DNA of 64,000 nt from JAYFRE01 sp034926235 (GTDB lineage: Bacteria; Pseudomonadota; Alphaproteobacteria; Rhodospirillales; Magnetospirillaceae): NCBI GenBank assembly GCA_034926235.1, contig JAYFRE010000124.1, positions 1 to 64,000 on the forward strand. The letters run 5' to 3'. The translations under genes and the position numbers were made by a program. This document shows, one piece after another, positions 54,607-63,311 of this stretch. Position 1 is the first letter of the stretch, and the number at the start of each line of letters is the position of its first letter. The notes under the pieces were generated by a model, which was not told where the DNA came from, ran no database searches, and was given only the letters and a program-made list of their open reading frames with translations.

Positions 54607-54956
54607 AACACGCCTCGCTCCTTCAACACCGCGTCCACCGCCTGCCAGAAGTCGGCCAGCAACGTGGCCGCATCTGCCCAGGCGTAAGGCTTCACGGTCT
54701 GGAGACGGTGCCGATGATCCATCGGCTCGCCGCGTTTGCCCCGGCCGACCGGATGGGCGTTGTCGAAACCGACCAACCGTTCGCCCGAAGGGCCGTGAAG
54801 CGTGAGCGAGTAATCGAGACCGTGCGGCTTTTCCGGCGAGACCGGAATGCGGGTGACGATGAATTTCACCCAATGGCCGCCATCGGGATCGACAACGAGC
54901 ACCTGGCCGTCGAGGTCCAGAAGCATGTCGAGGTTCGGATCACGATCCTCGCTCAT
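54603..54956 (-). CDS. tumE: Putative toxin, TumE-like (DUF6516)
   Basis: 117 residues with the pattern of the TumE/DUF6516 family: a beta-rich start (GGHWVKFIVTRIPVSPEKPHGLDYSLTLHGPSGERLVGFDNAHP), then the family RxxxxDH-type block (GEPMDHRHRL) and helix (DAATLLADFWQAVDAVLKE). The family acts as a toxin of unresolved mechanism. It is overlapped by ATGA on both sides, between a 104-residue protein and the antitoxin. Toxin-antitoxin pairs in conjugative elements help keep the element in the cell. Confidence 0.75.
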   Translation of the reverse strand: MSEDRDPNLDMLLDLDGQVLVVDPDGGHWVKFIVTRIPVSPEKPHGLDYSLTLHGPSGERLVGFDNAHPVGRGKRGEPMDHRHRLQTVKPYAWADAATLLADFWQAVDAVLKERGVL

Positions 54957-55267
54957 GGCTTTTCGTTATCATACGAGGATAACATTTTCAAGCCCGGAAT
55001 GTCGGGAATACCGCCGAACATCTCGTCGAAGACATCGCCGAACCAACGCTCGAACACCTGAATCTCGGCCTCGGTGATCGGCACCGTGTCGGGCCAATCA
55101 TCGATGACGGGCAGTTTCTCCACGTCGAAGGCATCGGGCGAGTTTTCACGGCGCGGGCTGGCACGCGGCGCTGGATCGTCATTGTAGTCGTAAAGGTCGT
55201 CGGGGAGCGCCCTGGGCGCTGCATGGCGGGTCCGCCCTCTTGCGGCGTGGCGTCGTTGCGCGGGCAT
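54953..55267 (-). CDS. Small acidic protein of unknown function, first gene of the tumE-tumA-recombinase set
   Basis: 104 residues, not recognised. The N-terminus is basic and Arg-rich (RRHAARGRTRHAAPRA), the rest acidic (YDYNDDPAP, FDVEKLPVIDDWPDTVPITEAEIQVFERWFGDVFDEMFGG), with a helix that could bind a partner. GGAGG 7 nt before ATG 55267 decides the start. The stop overlaps the TumE-like start (ATGA). Two perfect inverted repeats lie upstream. It could be a third component of the toxin-antitoxin system or an element regulator; nothing in the sequence tells which. Confidence 0.65.
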   Translation of the reverse strand: MPAQRRHAARGRTRHAAPRALPDDLYDYNDDPAPRASPRRENSPDAFDVEKLPVIDDWPDTVPITEAEIQVFERWFGDVFDEMFGGIPDIPGLKMLSSYDNEKP

Positions 55268-55292
55268 GGAATCCTCCGTGGTTCGCGGCTGG

Positions 55293-55318
55293 ATTCCGGG
55301 CGCTGGGCGGCCCGGAAT
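55293..55318. promoter_or_regulatory. Inverted repeat 26 bp before the small acidic gene
   Basis: ATTCCGGGC (55293-55301) and GCCCGGAAT (55310-55318), perfect 9-bp arms with an 8-bp spacer. Candidate operator for the HTH antitoxin. Confidence 0.5.
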
Positions 55319-55379
55319 TAAGCGAAGCTTGGAGGGGGAATGGCGGCCTGTAGCGTGCCGCATTTGCGTTGGTGTGTCG

Positions 55380-55406
55380 GCGGCACCCCGTCGCCTGGGG
55401 TGCCGC
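55380..55406. repeat. Perfect 10-bp hairpin after DUF2274
   Basis: GCGGCACCCC (55380-55389) / GGGGTGCCGC (55397-55406), 7-nt loop. It sits just after the end of the trb operon, so may stop that transcript, but there is no T-run after it. Confidence 0.5.
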
Positions 55407-55412
55407 AATAGA

Positions 55413-55634
55413 TCAACCTGCCGAGCGCCGGGCCTTGGCGAAGCCGCGATCGGTGGCGATGAAGCGTTCGAGCATCGGCACGATCAGCTTCATCGGATCG
55501 GCTGGAGGCTGGCCGGTCTCTTGGGCCAGCACGGCGGCATAGGCGGCAAGATCGCGGTGCAGGCTGGCGGGCAGTTCCAGCGTGATCTTCACGGGCTTGT
55601 CGTCGGCGATGGGGCCGAGTTTCAGCTTGGTCAT
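55413..55634 (-). CDS. DUF2274 protein of trb clusters
   Basis: 73 residues, MTKLKLGPIADDKPVKITLELPASLHRDLAAYA: a ribbon-helix-helix-like pattern (KITLELPASLHRDLAAYAAVLAQE) typical of DUF2274, which is regularly found after trbI in alpha- and gammaproteobacterial elements. Likely a small DNA-binding regulator, but unproved. ATG at 55634, directly after the trbI stop, is chosen; a TTG two codons earlier is unnecessary. Last gene of the trb operon. Confidence 0.8.
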   Translation of the reverse strand: MTKLKLGPIADDKPVKITLELPASLHRDLAAYAAVLAQETGQPPADPMKLIVPMLERFIATDRGFAKARRSAG

Positions 55635-55636
55635 GG

Positions 55637-56785
55637 TCAATTCCTGTAGGGTTCGAGCACAAGGTCGCGGGTGACGATGACGCGGACGGGGAAGCCCGGC
55701 CGGATGGTCAGCGTGGGGGCGATGTTAAGCTGACGGCGGACGATCTGCTGGCCGGTGTCGTTGATGGTGTCCTGGCCGCCGTTGCGGATAGCGCGCAAGA
55801 GCCGGTCCTGGTCGTCAACGGCAAGTTCGGAGCCAACCGACAACAGGGTCGAGAGGCCGGCGGCCTTCGCCAAATCCCACCAGTGGTAATCGACGCCATC
55901 CTCCAACCCGGCATAGCCCTGGCCGTCCGCGCCGGGCTGGCGTTCGAGCACGATCGAGCGGCCGTTCGGCATGATGAGCCGGTTCCAGACGAGCAGCACG
56001 CGGCGCTGGCCGAACTGCACGGCGTTGTCATACTGACCGATGATCCGCGCGCCCTGGGGCACGAGCAGGATGCGGCCGGTCGGGCTGTCATAGATCGGCT
56101 CCGTCACCTGGGCGGTGATCTGGCCGGGCAGATCGGAACGGATGCCGGTGATGAGTGCGGCCGGAATGACGGCTCCGGCCTGAAGCACGAAGGGCGATGC
56201 CGGCGGCGTGACACGATCCGGCGTAACCGTGCGACGGTCGGCGGCGGCGTTGAGGAAGGCGAGCTGCTTGTCCTGCGCCGTCGCCTGTCCCGGCTGAGCC
56301 GCCATATCGAGGCCCGGTAATCCCGGTGTGGTGTTGGTGCCAGGCGTCGTGGCCGTCCCGCCGCGCGCCTGGAAAAACACGGTGCTGAGGCGCGCAGCTT
56401 CTTCTTCGGCACGGCGACGTTGCTCGGCCTCGTCCACACGCGGCGTCGGCACGGCTGGCGCGGTGACGGGCTGGCCGGAATCTCTCGCGTTGAGGATCGG
56501 TCTGCCGAGATCGCCCGGCAGCGGCGGGCCGAGCACCGGCCCGGTATAGTCCTTCGGCAGCCCGGCAAGACCATCGGCGACCTGCCGGTTGCTGGTCGAG
56601 TAGAGTTCTTCGCTGCTTTGTCCGGTGCCGTGCGTCTGGAGCGCGTAGATCAGCGCCCCGCCGATGCCGACCAAGGCGACGGCGGCGGCGCTCGCGAGCA
56701 CCTTGCGCGACAGGCGGGTAACGCGCGGCGGCTCCGCGCGCAGCCGCATCGGCGCAGCATTGGTGTTGGTTTCAGCTTCGCTCAT
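55637..56785 (-). CDS. trbI: Conjugal transfer protein TrbI (VirB10)
   Basis: Type IV secretion core protein spanning both membranes, 382 residues. Short cytoplasmic start, membrane helix about 30-48, Pro-rich periplasmic linker, and the VirB10 beta-barrel domain (about 195-380; LQAGAVIPAALITGIRSDLPGQITAQV, ILLVPQGARIIGQYDNAVQFGQRRVLLVWNRLIMPNG, VRVIVTRDLVLEPY). Overlaps trbG by ATGA-type coupling. Confidence 0.93.
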   Translation of the reverse strand: MSEAETNTNAAPMRLRAEPPRVTRLSRKVLASAAAVALVGIGGALIYALQTHGTGQSSEELYSTSNRQVADGLAGLPKDYTGPVLGPPLPGDLGRPILNARDSGQPVTAPAVPTPRVDEAEQRRRAEEEAARLSTVFFQARGGTATTPGTNTTPGLPGLDMAAQPGQATAQDKQLAFLNAAADRRTVTPDRVTPPASPFVLQAGAVIPAALITGIRSDLPGQITAQVTEPIYDSPTGRILLVPQGARIIGQYDNAVQFGQRRVLLVWNRLIMPNGRSIVLERQPGADGQGYAGLEDGVDYHWWDLAKAAGLSTLLSVGSELAVDDQDRLLRAIRNGGQDTINDTGQQIVRRQLNIAPTLTIRPGFPVRVIVTRDLVLEPYRN

Positions 56786-57741
56786 GATTGCGGCCTTCCG
56801 TCCGTGCGAACGATCCTGACGGTCTGCTGGCGGTCGCCGCTGCCAAGGCGCAGTTCGGCCGCGCCGAACAGACGGTCCACGATCAGGATGTGTTGGTAGA
56901 TGCGGCTGTTGGCGATCTGGGCTTCGCCGTCCGGGCCGATGACGAACAGCGGCGGCATCTCGCCCTGCACGATGCCGGTGGGAAACTCGACATAGACGTG
57001 CCGCCCATCGTCATAGACCGCGACCGGCTTCCATGGCGGATTGCCGGTGTTGGTCAGGCTATAGCGATAGTTGCGCGCGGCAGCGGCCGGAATGGCCGGC
57101 GTTGCCGGGATGCTCTGGCGCTGGTTGGCGGGCGGCTGCGGATAGGCCCACGCGACGGCCGGCATATAGGGTTTCTCGCCGGATCGCAGTTCGAGCATGT
57201 AGGTGCGCCGATCGGTGGTCACGACGAGATTGGTGGTGATGTCGGGCCGGCTCGGCTTGACGAGGATATGGACGCGCCGCGTGACGCCCGCGCCGGATTC
57301 GGTATCGCCGATGATCCAGCGGGCGGTGTCGCCGGCCGCGATCGGTCCCGCGCCGGTCAGGCTCTCTCCGGGTTCGAGCGCGATGTCGGTGATCTGGCCG
57401 GGAACGGCATAGACCTGATAGAGCGCGCCTTCGCTCCAGGGATAAATCTGGATGGCGTTGTAATAGCCTTCGCGGCGTGGCTCGACGCGGGCGGCGGTGT
57501 TGGCGTTCTCGACGCGCCCGACCGGGGTGCTGGCGGCAGTGCCGCCGCGTGCGACCGTCCAGGCGGGCGGTATCAGCACCGGCTTCGGCCGATCGTCAGT
57601 GACGGTGGCCGGAATCGCCGGTAGCGGCGGCACGCTGGCGTCGTAGCCGATCGCCGGGGGCTTCTCCAGGCTGGCGCAGCCCGCCAGGGCGGTCGCCGAT
57701 AGCATGAGCGCCATGACTGCGGATGTGCGGATTGCTCTCAT
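56782..57741 (-). CDS. trbG: Conjugal transfer protein TrbG (VirB9)
   Basis: 319-residue outer-membrane-associated core lipoprotein: lipobox LAGC (Cys22), a low-complexity Pro stretch, then the VirB9 N-terminal domain (ALYQVYAVPGQITDIALEPGESL, DTARWIIGDTESGAG) and C-terminal domain (NYRYSLTNTGNPPWKPVAVYDDGRHVYVEFP). Usual size. Neighbours trbF and trbI overlap it. Confidence 0.93.
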   Translation of the reverse strand: MRAIRTSAVMALMLSATALAGCASLEKPPAIGYDASVPPLPAIPATVTDDRPKPVLIPPAWTVARGGTAASTPVGRVENANTAARVEPRREGYYNAIQIYPWSEGALYQVYAVPGQITDIALEPGESLTGAGPIAAGDTARWIIGDTESGAGVTRRVHILVKPSRPDITTNLVVTTDRRTYMLELRSGEKPYMPAVAWAYPQPPANQRQSIPATPAIPAAAARNYRYSLTNTGNPPWKPVAVYDDGRHVYVEFPTGIVQGEMPPLFVIGPDGEAQIANSRIYQHILIVDRLFGAAELRLGSGDRQQTVRIVRTDGRPQS

Positions 57742-58427
57742 TGGCCGATCTCCCGCGACCAGGAAATCGCGTTGACATAGATGCCGAGCGGATTGGCCTT
57801 GAGCCGGTCGGCGTCACGCGGCGGCTGGACGGCGATGGTGAGGATCGCGGACCATCGTTCGGTCTCCGAGAGCTGACCGTTCTCGTAGTGCCGCTCGGTC
57901 CAGGCGACGCGGAAGCTATCCGGCGATGCGCGGATGACGCTCGACACCTCGACGGCGACCTGTTGCTTGCCGACCTTCGTGAACGGGTCGTTGCTGCGTG
58001 CATAGTCGTTGAGCGCCGCCGCACCCCGATCGGTTGTCCAGTCATAGGCGCGAAGCCAATTCTGCCGGACGATGATCGGATCGGCCGGGATGCTCCTGAC
58101 CTGTTCGATGAAGCGGCCGAGATGCCATGCGATCTGCGGATCGGTCGGGCGGAAATCCGCCGTGGCCGGGGCGATGGCCTGCGCCTGGCCGAGCTTGTCC
58201 ACCTGCACCACCCAGGGCACGACGGTCCCGCGCGCGGACTGATAGACCAATGCCCCCGCAAAGCCCGCCGACAGGGCCAGCGAGCCGAAGGCCATGATGC
58301 GCCAGTTCTTCGCCTGGACGCGGGCCGAGCCGATGCGCTCGTCCCAGACCTGCGCGGCGCGCTGATAGGGCGTCTCGGGTTCGGGAGTCTTGCCGTAATG
58401 CACGGCTGGTCGTTTGAAGAGGGTCAT
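57738..58427 (-). CDS. trbF: Conjugal transfer protein TrbF (VirB8)
   Basis: 229 residues: cytoplasmic start with PYQRAAQVWDERIGSA, one membrane helix about 45-63, and a VirB8 periplasmic domain (VPWVVQVDKLGQAQAI, WHLGRFIEQVRSIPADPIIVRQNWLRAYDWT, YVNAISWSREIGQ at the end). Links the inner-membrane complex to the core. Overlaps trbL. Confidence 0.93.
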   Translation of the reverse strand: MTLFKRPAVHYGKTPEPETPYQRAAQVWDERIGSARVQAKNWRIMAFGSLALSAGFAGALVYQSARGTVVPWVVQVDKLGQAQAIAPATADFRPTDPQIAWHLGRFIEQVRSIPADPIIVRQNWLRAYDWTTDRGAAALNDYARSNDPFTKVGKQQVAVEVSSVIRASPDSFRVAWTERHYENGQLSETERWSAILTIAVQPPRDADRLKANPLGIYVNAISWSREIGQ

Positions 58428-59773
58428 GGGCGGTCGCTTTCAGAGAGGTTGATGGAAGAACCGGAGCCGTGGCTGTCGCCGGAGCGGACGGCGTGAGCGG
58501 CGGCGCTGACGCCGTGGCTGACGGTTTGGTTGCGCCTCATGCGCCTGGCCCAATCGGGAGTGCCGCCGGTCGCGGCCGGAGTGGATGCGGCTGCGGCTTC
58601 GGCCACCCCGCCTACGGTGCCGGCGGTCGAAGAACCGCCCGTCGCGCCGAACCCCGCCTTTGTGCCTTCGGCGAAGCTGGATTTGACGCTCGCGGCGGCC
58701 TTGCGAAGCGGTGACAATGCTGCATTGCCGGCCGCACGGCCGACACCGGCGAGGCCTGATGCGACGCCGGATGCACCGGACTGGCCGAGCGAGCCGAGAC
58801 TATAGGCGGCGGATGCCGCACCCGCTGCGGTCGCACCGCCCCGCGTGACAGCGGCTCCACCGGACAGCGCGGAGGCTCCCCCTTTCGCGGCGAGGCCGAC
58901 AGCGCCGGCACCCGCCATCACCATGCCGCCAGCGGCAAGCCCGGTGCCGACCGCCGCGCCCGCGCCGAGCTGTGGGCCGCCGCTGACGAGGCCGGAGGCG
59001 ATGCCGGGGCCGAAGATACCGAGACCGACCAGCGACAACGCCGCGAGCACGATCGCCATGGCGTCGTCGATGGTCGGCGTCTGGCCGCCGAAGCCTTGCG
59101 TGAACTGACTGAACAGCGTCGAGCCAATGCCGACGATGACGGCCAGCACCAGAACCTTGATGCCGCTGGAAATGACGTTGCCGAGCACGCGCTCGGCCAT
59201 AAAGGCGGTCTTGCCGAACAGACCGAAGGGGATCAGCACGAAGCCGGCGAGCGTCGCGAGCTTGAACTCGATCAGCGTCACGAAGAGCTGGATGGCGAGC
59301 ACGAAGAAGGCGAGGATGACCAGCGCCCAGGCAAACAGCAGGCACACGATCTGGATCAGGTTCTCGAACACCGAGATCCAGCCCATCAGCGGTGAGATGG
59401 CGTCGAGCAGTGGTCGGGCGGCATCGAGGCCGGTTTGCGCGACCTTGCCGGGGCGCATCAGGTCGGCGGCCGTGAAGCCGGTGCCGCTCGCCTTCAGCCC
59501 CAGCCCGGCGAAGCTGTCGAAGACGATCTTCGCCAGATTGTTCCAGTTGCCGATGAGATAGGCGAAGACGCCGACGAACAGCGTCTTCTTCACCAGCCGG
59601 GCGATGATGTCTTCATCGCCGGCCCAACTCCAGAACAGCGCGGCGAGCGTCACATCGATGACGATGAGCGTGGTGGCGATGAAGCCGACCTCGCCGCCGA
59701 GCAGGCCGAAGCCGGTATCGATGTAGCGGGTGAAAGTGCCGAGAAAATTGTCGATGACGCCAGCGCCGCCCAT
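58424..59773 (-). CDS. trbL: Conjugal transfer protein TrbL (VirB6)
   Basis: 449-residue inner-membrane channel component with five or more helices in the first 280 residues (VIDNFLGTFTRYIDTGFGLLGGEVGF, FVGVFAYLIGNWNNLAKIVFDSFAGLG, LLFAWALVILAFFVLAIQLF and others), followed by a long Gly/Ala/Ser-rich cytoplasmic or periplasmic tail (about 290-449). The tail is low-complexity, as in many TrbL proteins. Confidence 0.92.
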   Translation of the reverse strand: MGGAGVIDNFLGTFTRYIDTGFGLLGGEVGFIATTLIVIDVTLAALFWSWAGDEDIIARLVKKTLFVGVFAYLIGNWNNLAKIVFDSFAGLGLKASGTGFTAADLMRPGKVAQTGLDAARPLLDAISPLMGWISVFENLIQIVCLLFAWALVILAFFVLAIQLFVTLIEFKLATLAGFVLIPFGLFGKTAFMAERVLGNVISSGIKVLVLAVIVGIGSTLFSQFTQGFGGQTPTIDDAMAIVLAALSLVGLGIFGPGIASGLVSGGPQLGAGAAVGTGLAAGGMVMAGAGAVGLAAKGGASALSGGAAVTRGGATAAGAASAAYSLGSLGQSGASGVASGLAGVGRAAGNAALSPLRKAAASVKSSFAEGTKAGFGATGGSSTAGTVGGVAEAAAASTPAATGGTPDWARRMRRNQTVSHGVSAAAHAVRSGDSHGSGSSINLSESDRP

Positions 59774-59776
59774 GCC

Positions 59777-60070
59777 TCACCGCCTTTCGCTGAGATTGGA
59801 AGCTGGCGCTGTCGGCGCGGTCGAGGGACGCAAAAAGCGGTCGCGGGTTTCGGCCCAGACGCGCAGGCATTCCGCATCACTCGCAGCCGTCGCCCCGAGC
59901 TGCTGGCATCGGCGCTGTCCTTCGCGCAGCGGATCGCGGTCGGATTGGAGCACGCGCACCGGCGACGATGCCGGCGCGTCCTCCTTGCGGGTCAGTTCGA
60001 TCGCGGTCGCTGTGATGGCGATGGCGACGAAGGCGATCGCCCCAAGGCGGGCCAGCATCTTGCTATCCAT
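59777..60070 (-). CDS. trbK: Entry-exclusion-type protein TrbK
   Basis: 97 residues: one N-terminal hydrophobic helix (about 7-23, LGAIAFVAIAITATAIEL), then a charged region with two Cys in REGQRRCQQLGATAASDAECLRVWAETRDRFLRP, the pattern of the alternative TrbK of alphaproteobacterial elements. TrbK proteins block entry of like elements into a host that already has one; not shown for this form. Lies 3 bp from trbL. Confidence 0.75.
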   Translation of the reverse strand: MDSKMLARLGAIAFVAIAITATAIELTRKEDAPASSPVRVLQSDRDPLREGQRRCQQLGATAASDAECLRVWAETRDRFLRPSTAPTAPASNLSERR

Positions 60071-60085
60071 GACGATGCCCCGCGA

Positions 60086-60847
60086 TCAGTGGCCGTTGAA
60101 CATCTGCGCGTTGCCGGGCGTGTAGCGCGCCCCCGGCGTCAGGAAGCGGCGGCGCTGTTCGCGGCCCTGTTCGGCGGCGGTCGCCTGCTCGGCATCGCGC
60201 AGCGCCTGCGCCCGGCCGTTGGCGGCGACGACGGCGGTGAGGTCGGCGAGTTGCTGGGCCTGGAGCGCGAGAAGCTGGTTGCCGGCCTGCGTCGCCTGGA
60301 GCGCGCCGGTCGCGCCCTGGCTCGCACCGACCAGCCGCGACATCTCGGTGCGGTTGGTGTCGATATTGCCGACGACGGTGGCCTGCACCTTCATCGCGTC
60401 CTGCAAGCCGCCGACCGTGTTCTGCCAGCGGCTCCGCGCGTCCTGCACGAGCTGGCGGTCGGTAGCCGACAGCGAGACGTTGCCGTATTTGGTCTGGAAC
60501 GCCTGGTCGATCTGGCGCACGTCATAGGCAATGTTCTGCGCCTGTTGCAGAAGCTGTTGGGTGCGCTGCACCGATTGCTGGATTTGATGGAGCGACGAAA
60601 TCGGCAGGCTCGCCAGATTGCGCGCCTGGTTGATGAGCATCTGCGCCTCGTTCTGGAGCGAGGTGATCTGCTGATTGATCTGTTGGAGCGCGCGGGCAGC
60701 CTGAAGGACGTTCTGCGCATAGTTCGACGGGTCGAACACGATGATGGCGTAGGCGGGCGTGGTGACGATCGGCGACAAAGCGAGCGGCACGGCGAGCAGG
60801 GACGCGGCCGTGAACACGGCGCGCGAGCGGAAACGACGAAGGATCAT
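60086..60847 (-). CDS. trbJ: Conjugal transfer protein TrbJ (VirB5)
   Basis: 253 residues: Sec signal (about 1-34, ending TTPAYA), then a long helical region with heptads (QQINQQITSLQNEAQMLINQ) and the VDP-like FDPSNYAQNVLQAARAL start typical of TrbJ; C-terminal helices end in a low-complexity tail. Minor pilus/adhesion subunit. Overlaps trbE by 4 nt. Confidence 0.92.
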   Translation of the reverse strand: MILRRFRSRAVFTAASLLAVPLALSPIVTTPAYAIIVFDPSNYAQNVLQAARALQQINQQITSLQNEAQMLINQARNLASLPISSLHQIQQSVQRTQQLLQQAQNIAYDVRQIDQAFQTKYGNVSLSATDRQLVQDARSRWQNTVGGLQDAMKVQATVVGNIDTNRTEMSRLVGASQGATGALQATQAGNQLLALQAQQLADLTAVVAANGRAQALRDAEQATAAEQGREQRRRFLTPGARYTPGNAQMFNGH

Positions 60848-63300
60848 GAGCGGGACTCCTGTTCGGTCTGAGGAATGGGCGTCGGGAAGGTCGGGAGAAG
60901 GTCGACCGCCCAGCCGACATCGCGGGCGCGAAGCCAGGCGGCGAGAAAGCCGTCGCGACCGTGCTCGGCGACGATCTGCGCGATGCGTGTCTGGTCGGAT
61001 TGGGCGGAGGCGGCGCAGAGCGCGAGGCCGATTTCCGACAAGCCCAGCTCGAACAGGCGATTGCCGCGCCGCGACTGGCAGTAATAGTCACGCTTGGGGA
61101 CGGCACGGGCAAGGATTTCGATCTGCCGGTCGTTGAGACCGAAGCGGCGATAGATGGCGGTGATCTGCGGCTCGATCGCGCGTTCGTTCGGCAGCAAGAG
61201 CCGCGTCGGGCAGCTTTCGATGATGGCCGGCGCGATCGACGAATTGTCGATATCGGACAGCGACTGCGTGGCGAAGATGACGCTGGCGTTCTTCTTGCGC
61301 AGCGTCTTCAACCATTCGCGGAGCTGACCGGCAAACCCTTCGTCGTCGAGCGCGAGCCAGCCCTCGTCGATGATGAGCAAGGTCGGTCGCCCGTCGAGCC
61401 GGTCGCCGATGCGGTGGAAGAGATATGCGAGCACGGCGGGGGCCGCCCCGGTGCCGACCAGCCCCTCGATCTCGAACGCCTGCACGTCCGCCGCGCCCAG
61501 ATGCTCAGCCTCGGCGTCGAGCAGACGGCCATAAGGGCCGCCGACGCAATAGGGTCGAAGGGCTTGTTTCAGGTCGTTGGATTGCAGCAGCACCGACAGG
61601 CCGGTGATGGTGCGTTCCCCGACCGGCGCGGTGCTGAGCGATGTCAGCGCCGTCCAGAGATATTCCTTCACCTCCGGCGTGATCGCGATGCCTTCGCGCA
61701 TCAGGATCGCGACGATCCAGTCGGCCGCCCAGGCGCGCTCATAGGTGTCGTCGATCCGGGCGAGCGGCTGGAGCGAGACGGAGAACTCGTCGCCCTCGGT
61801 CAGCCCGCCGCCCAGGTCGTGCCAGTCGCCGCCCATGGCGAGCGCGGCGGCGCGGATCGAACCGCCGAAGTCGAAGGCGAAGACCTGGGCTTGGTCGTAG
61901 CGGCGGAACTGCAAGGCCATGAGCGCCAGCAGGACCGACTTGCCCGCGCCGGTCGGGCCGACGACGAGCGTGTGGCCGACATCCCCGACATGGAGGGAAA
62001 ACCGGAACGGGGTCGAGCCTTCGGCCTTGCCGTAGAGCAAGGGCGGAGCGTCGAAATGCTCGTCCCGTTCCGGCCCCGCCCACACCGCCGACAGCGGGAT
62101 CATGTGGGCGAGGTTGAGCGTGGAGATAGGCGGTTGCCGGACGTTGGCATAGGCATGACCGGGTAGACTGCCGAGCCAGGCATCCACCGCATTGACCGTC
62201 TCGACCATGGCGGTGAAATCGCGGCCCTGGATGACCTTTTCGGCGAGGCGCAGTTTCTCGTCGGCGATGCGGGGATCGGCATCCCACACCACGATCGTCG
62301 CGGTGACATAGGCCATGCCCGCCGCGTCGGCCCCTAGCTCCTGCAAGGCCATGTCGGCATCGGCGGCCTTGTTGGCGGCATCCGTATCGACGAGTGCCGA
62401 CGCCTCGTTCGTCATCACCTCCTTCAGAATCGCGGCGATCGACTTGCGCTTGGCGAACCATTGCCGCCTGATCCTGGTCAGCAGCTTGGTCGCGTCGGTC
62501 TTGTCGAGCAGGATCGCGCGCGTGCTCCAGCGATACGGAAAGGCCAGCCGGTTTAAATCGTCGAGCAGGCCGGGCGTCGTCGCGGTCGGGAAGCCGATGA
62601 TGGTGAGGACGCGGAGATGCCGGTCACCGAGGCGCGGCTCCAGCCCGCCGGTGAGCGGCTGGTCGGTGAGCAGCGCGTCGAGATAGACGGGCGTTTCGGG
62701 GACGCGGACGCGATGCAGGTTGGTTGAAACCGTCGAGTGCAGATAGGTCAGCGTCTCGGGGTCATCGAGCCACCGGCATTCCGGCATGAAGCCGTCGAGC
62801 AGCGCCAGCACGCGGTCGGTGCGGTCGATGAAACCGCGCATTACCTCATGCGGATCGACGCCGTTTCGTTCGCGGCCCTCGTACAGCCATGTCTCGGCGC
62901 GGGCGGCGTCCTCGGCTGGGGGCAGGTAGAGGAAGGTCAGGAAGTAGCCCGACACGAAATGCGCGCCGGCTTCCTCGAACGCAGCCTTGCGTTCCTCGTC
63001 CACCAAGCCGGAAGCCGGATCGGGAAACTGGCTCGCGGGATAGGTGGCGGCTTCGCAACGCTGCGCCTCGACGAAGATGCTCCAGCCGGAGCCGAGACGG
63101 CGAAAGGCGTTGTTGATCCGGCCGGCGACGCCGACCAGCTCGGCCGCGACAGCAGAGTCCAAGTCTGGGCCGCGAAACGTCGCGGTGCGCTGGAACGAGC
63201 CGTCCTTGTTCACGACGACGCCGGGGCCGACCAGAGCGGCCCAAGGCAGGAAGTCGGCAAGGCGCGTGGCGGTGCGGCGATACTCAGTGAGGTTCATCAT
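60844..63300 (-). CDS. trbE: Conjugal transfer ATPase TrbE (VirB4)
   Basis: 818-residue cytoplasmic ATPase powering pilus assembly. CagE/TrbE/VirB domain (about 180-390), Walker A VVGPTGAGKSVLLALMALQFRR, Walker B LLIIDEGWLALDDEGF, and ASVIFATQSLSDIDNS nearby. Two adjacent ATGs at 63300 and 63297 (MMNLTEYRRTATRLADFLPW); a longer frame reaching 63648 overlaps trbD and reads out of family. Typical length. Confidence 0.93.
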   Translation of the reverse strand: MMNLTEYRRTATRLADFLPWAALVGPGVVVNKDGSFQRTATFRGPDLDSAVAAELVGVAGRINNAFRRLGSGWSIFVEAQRCEAATYPASQFPDPASGLVDEERKAAFEEAGAHFVSGYFLTFLYLPPAEDAARAETWLYEGRERNGVDPHEVMRGFIDRTDRVLALLDGFMPECRWLDDPETLTYLHSTVSTNLHRVRVPETPVYLDALLTDQPLTGGLEPRLGDRHLRVLTIIGFPTATTPGLLDDLNRLAFPYRWSTRAILLDKTDATKLLTRIRRQWFAKRKSIAAILKEVMTNEASALVDTDAANKAADADMALQELGADAAGMAYVTATIVVWDADPRIADEKLRLAEKVIQGRDFTAMVETVNAVDAWLGSLPGHAYANVRQPPISTLNLAHMIPLSAVWAGPERDEHFDAPPLLYGKAEGSTPFRFSLHVGDVGHTLVVGPTGAGKSVLLALMALQFRRYDQAQVFAFDFGGSIRAAALAMGGDWHDLGGGLTEGDEFSVSLQPLARIDDTYERAWAADWIVAILMREGIAITPEVKEYLWTALTSLSTAPVGERTITGLSVLLQSNDLKQALRPYCVGGPYGRLLDAEAEHLGAADVQAFEIEGLVGTGAAPAVLAYLFHRIGDRLDGRPTLLIIDEGWLALDDEGFAGQLREWLKTLRKKNASVIFATQSLSDIDNSSIAPAIIESCPTRLLLPNERAIEPQITAIYRRFGLNDRQIEILARAVPKRDYYCQSRRGNRLFELGLSEIGLALCAASAQSDQTRIAQIVAEHGRDGFLAAWLRARDVGWAVDLLPTFPTPIPQTEQESRS

Positions 63301-63311
63301 GGCCGCGCCCC

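Noticed and set aside
59435..60871. 478-codon plus-strand open frame opposite trbL, trbK and trbJ
   Set aside because: Crosses three well-identified genes; Arg/Ala-rich sequence typical of antisense frames in GC-rich DNA.
60961..62166. 401-codon plus-strand open frame opposite trbE
   Set aside because: Antisense shadow; trbE motifs are clear on the other strand.
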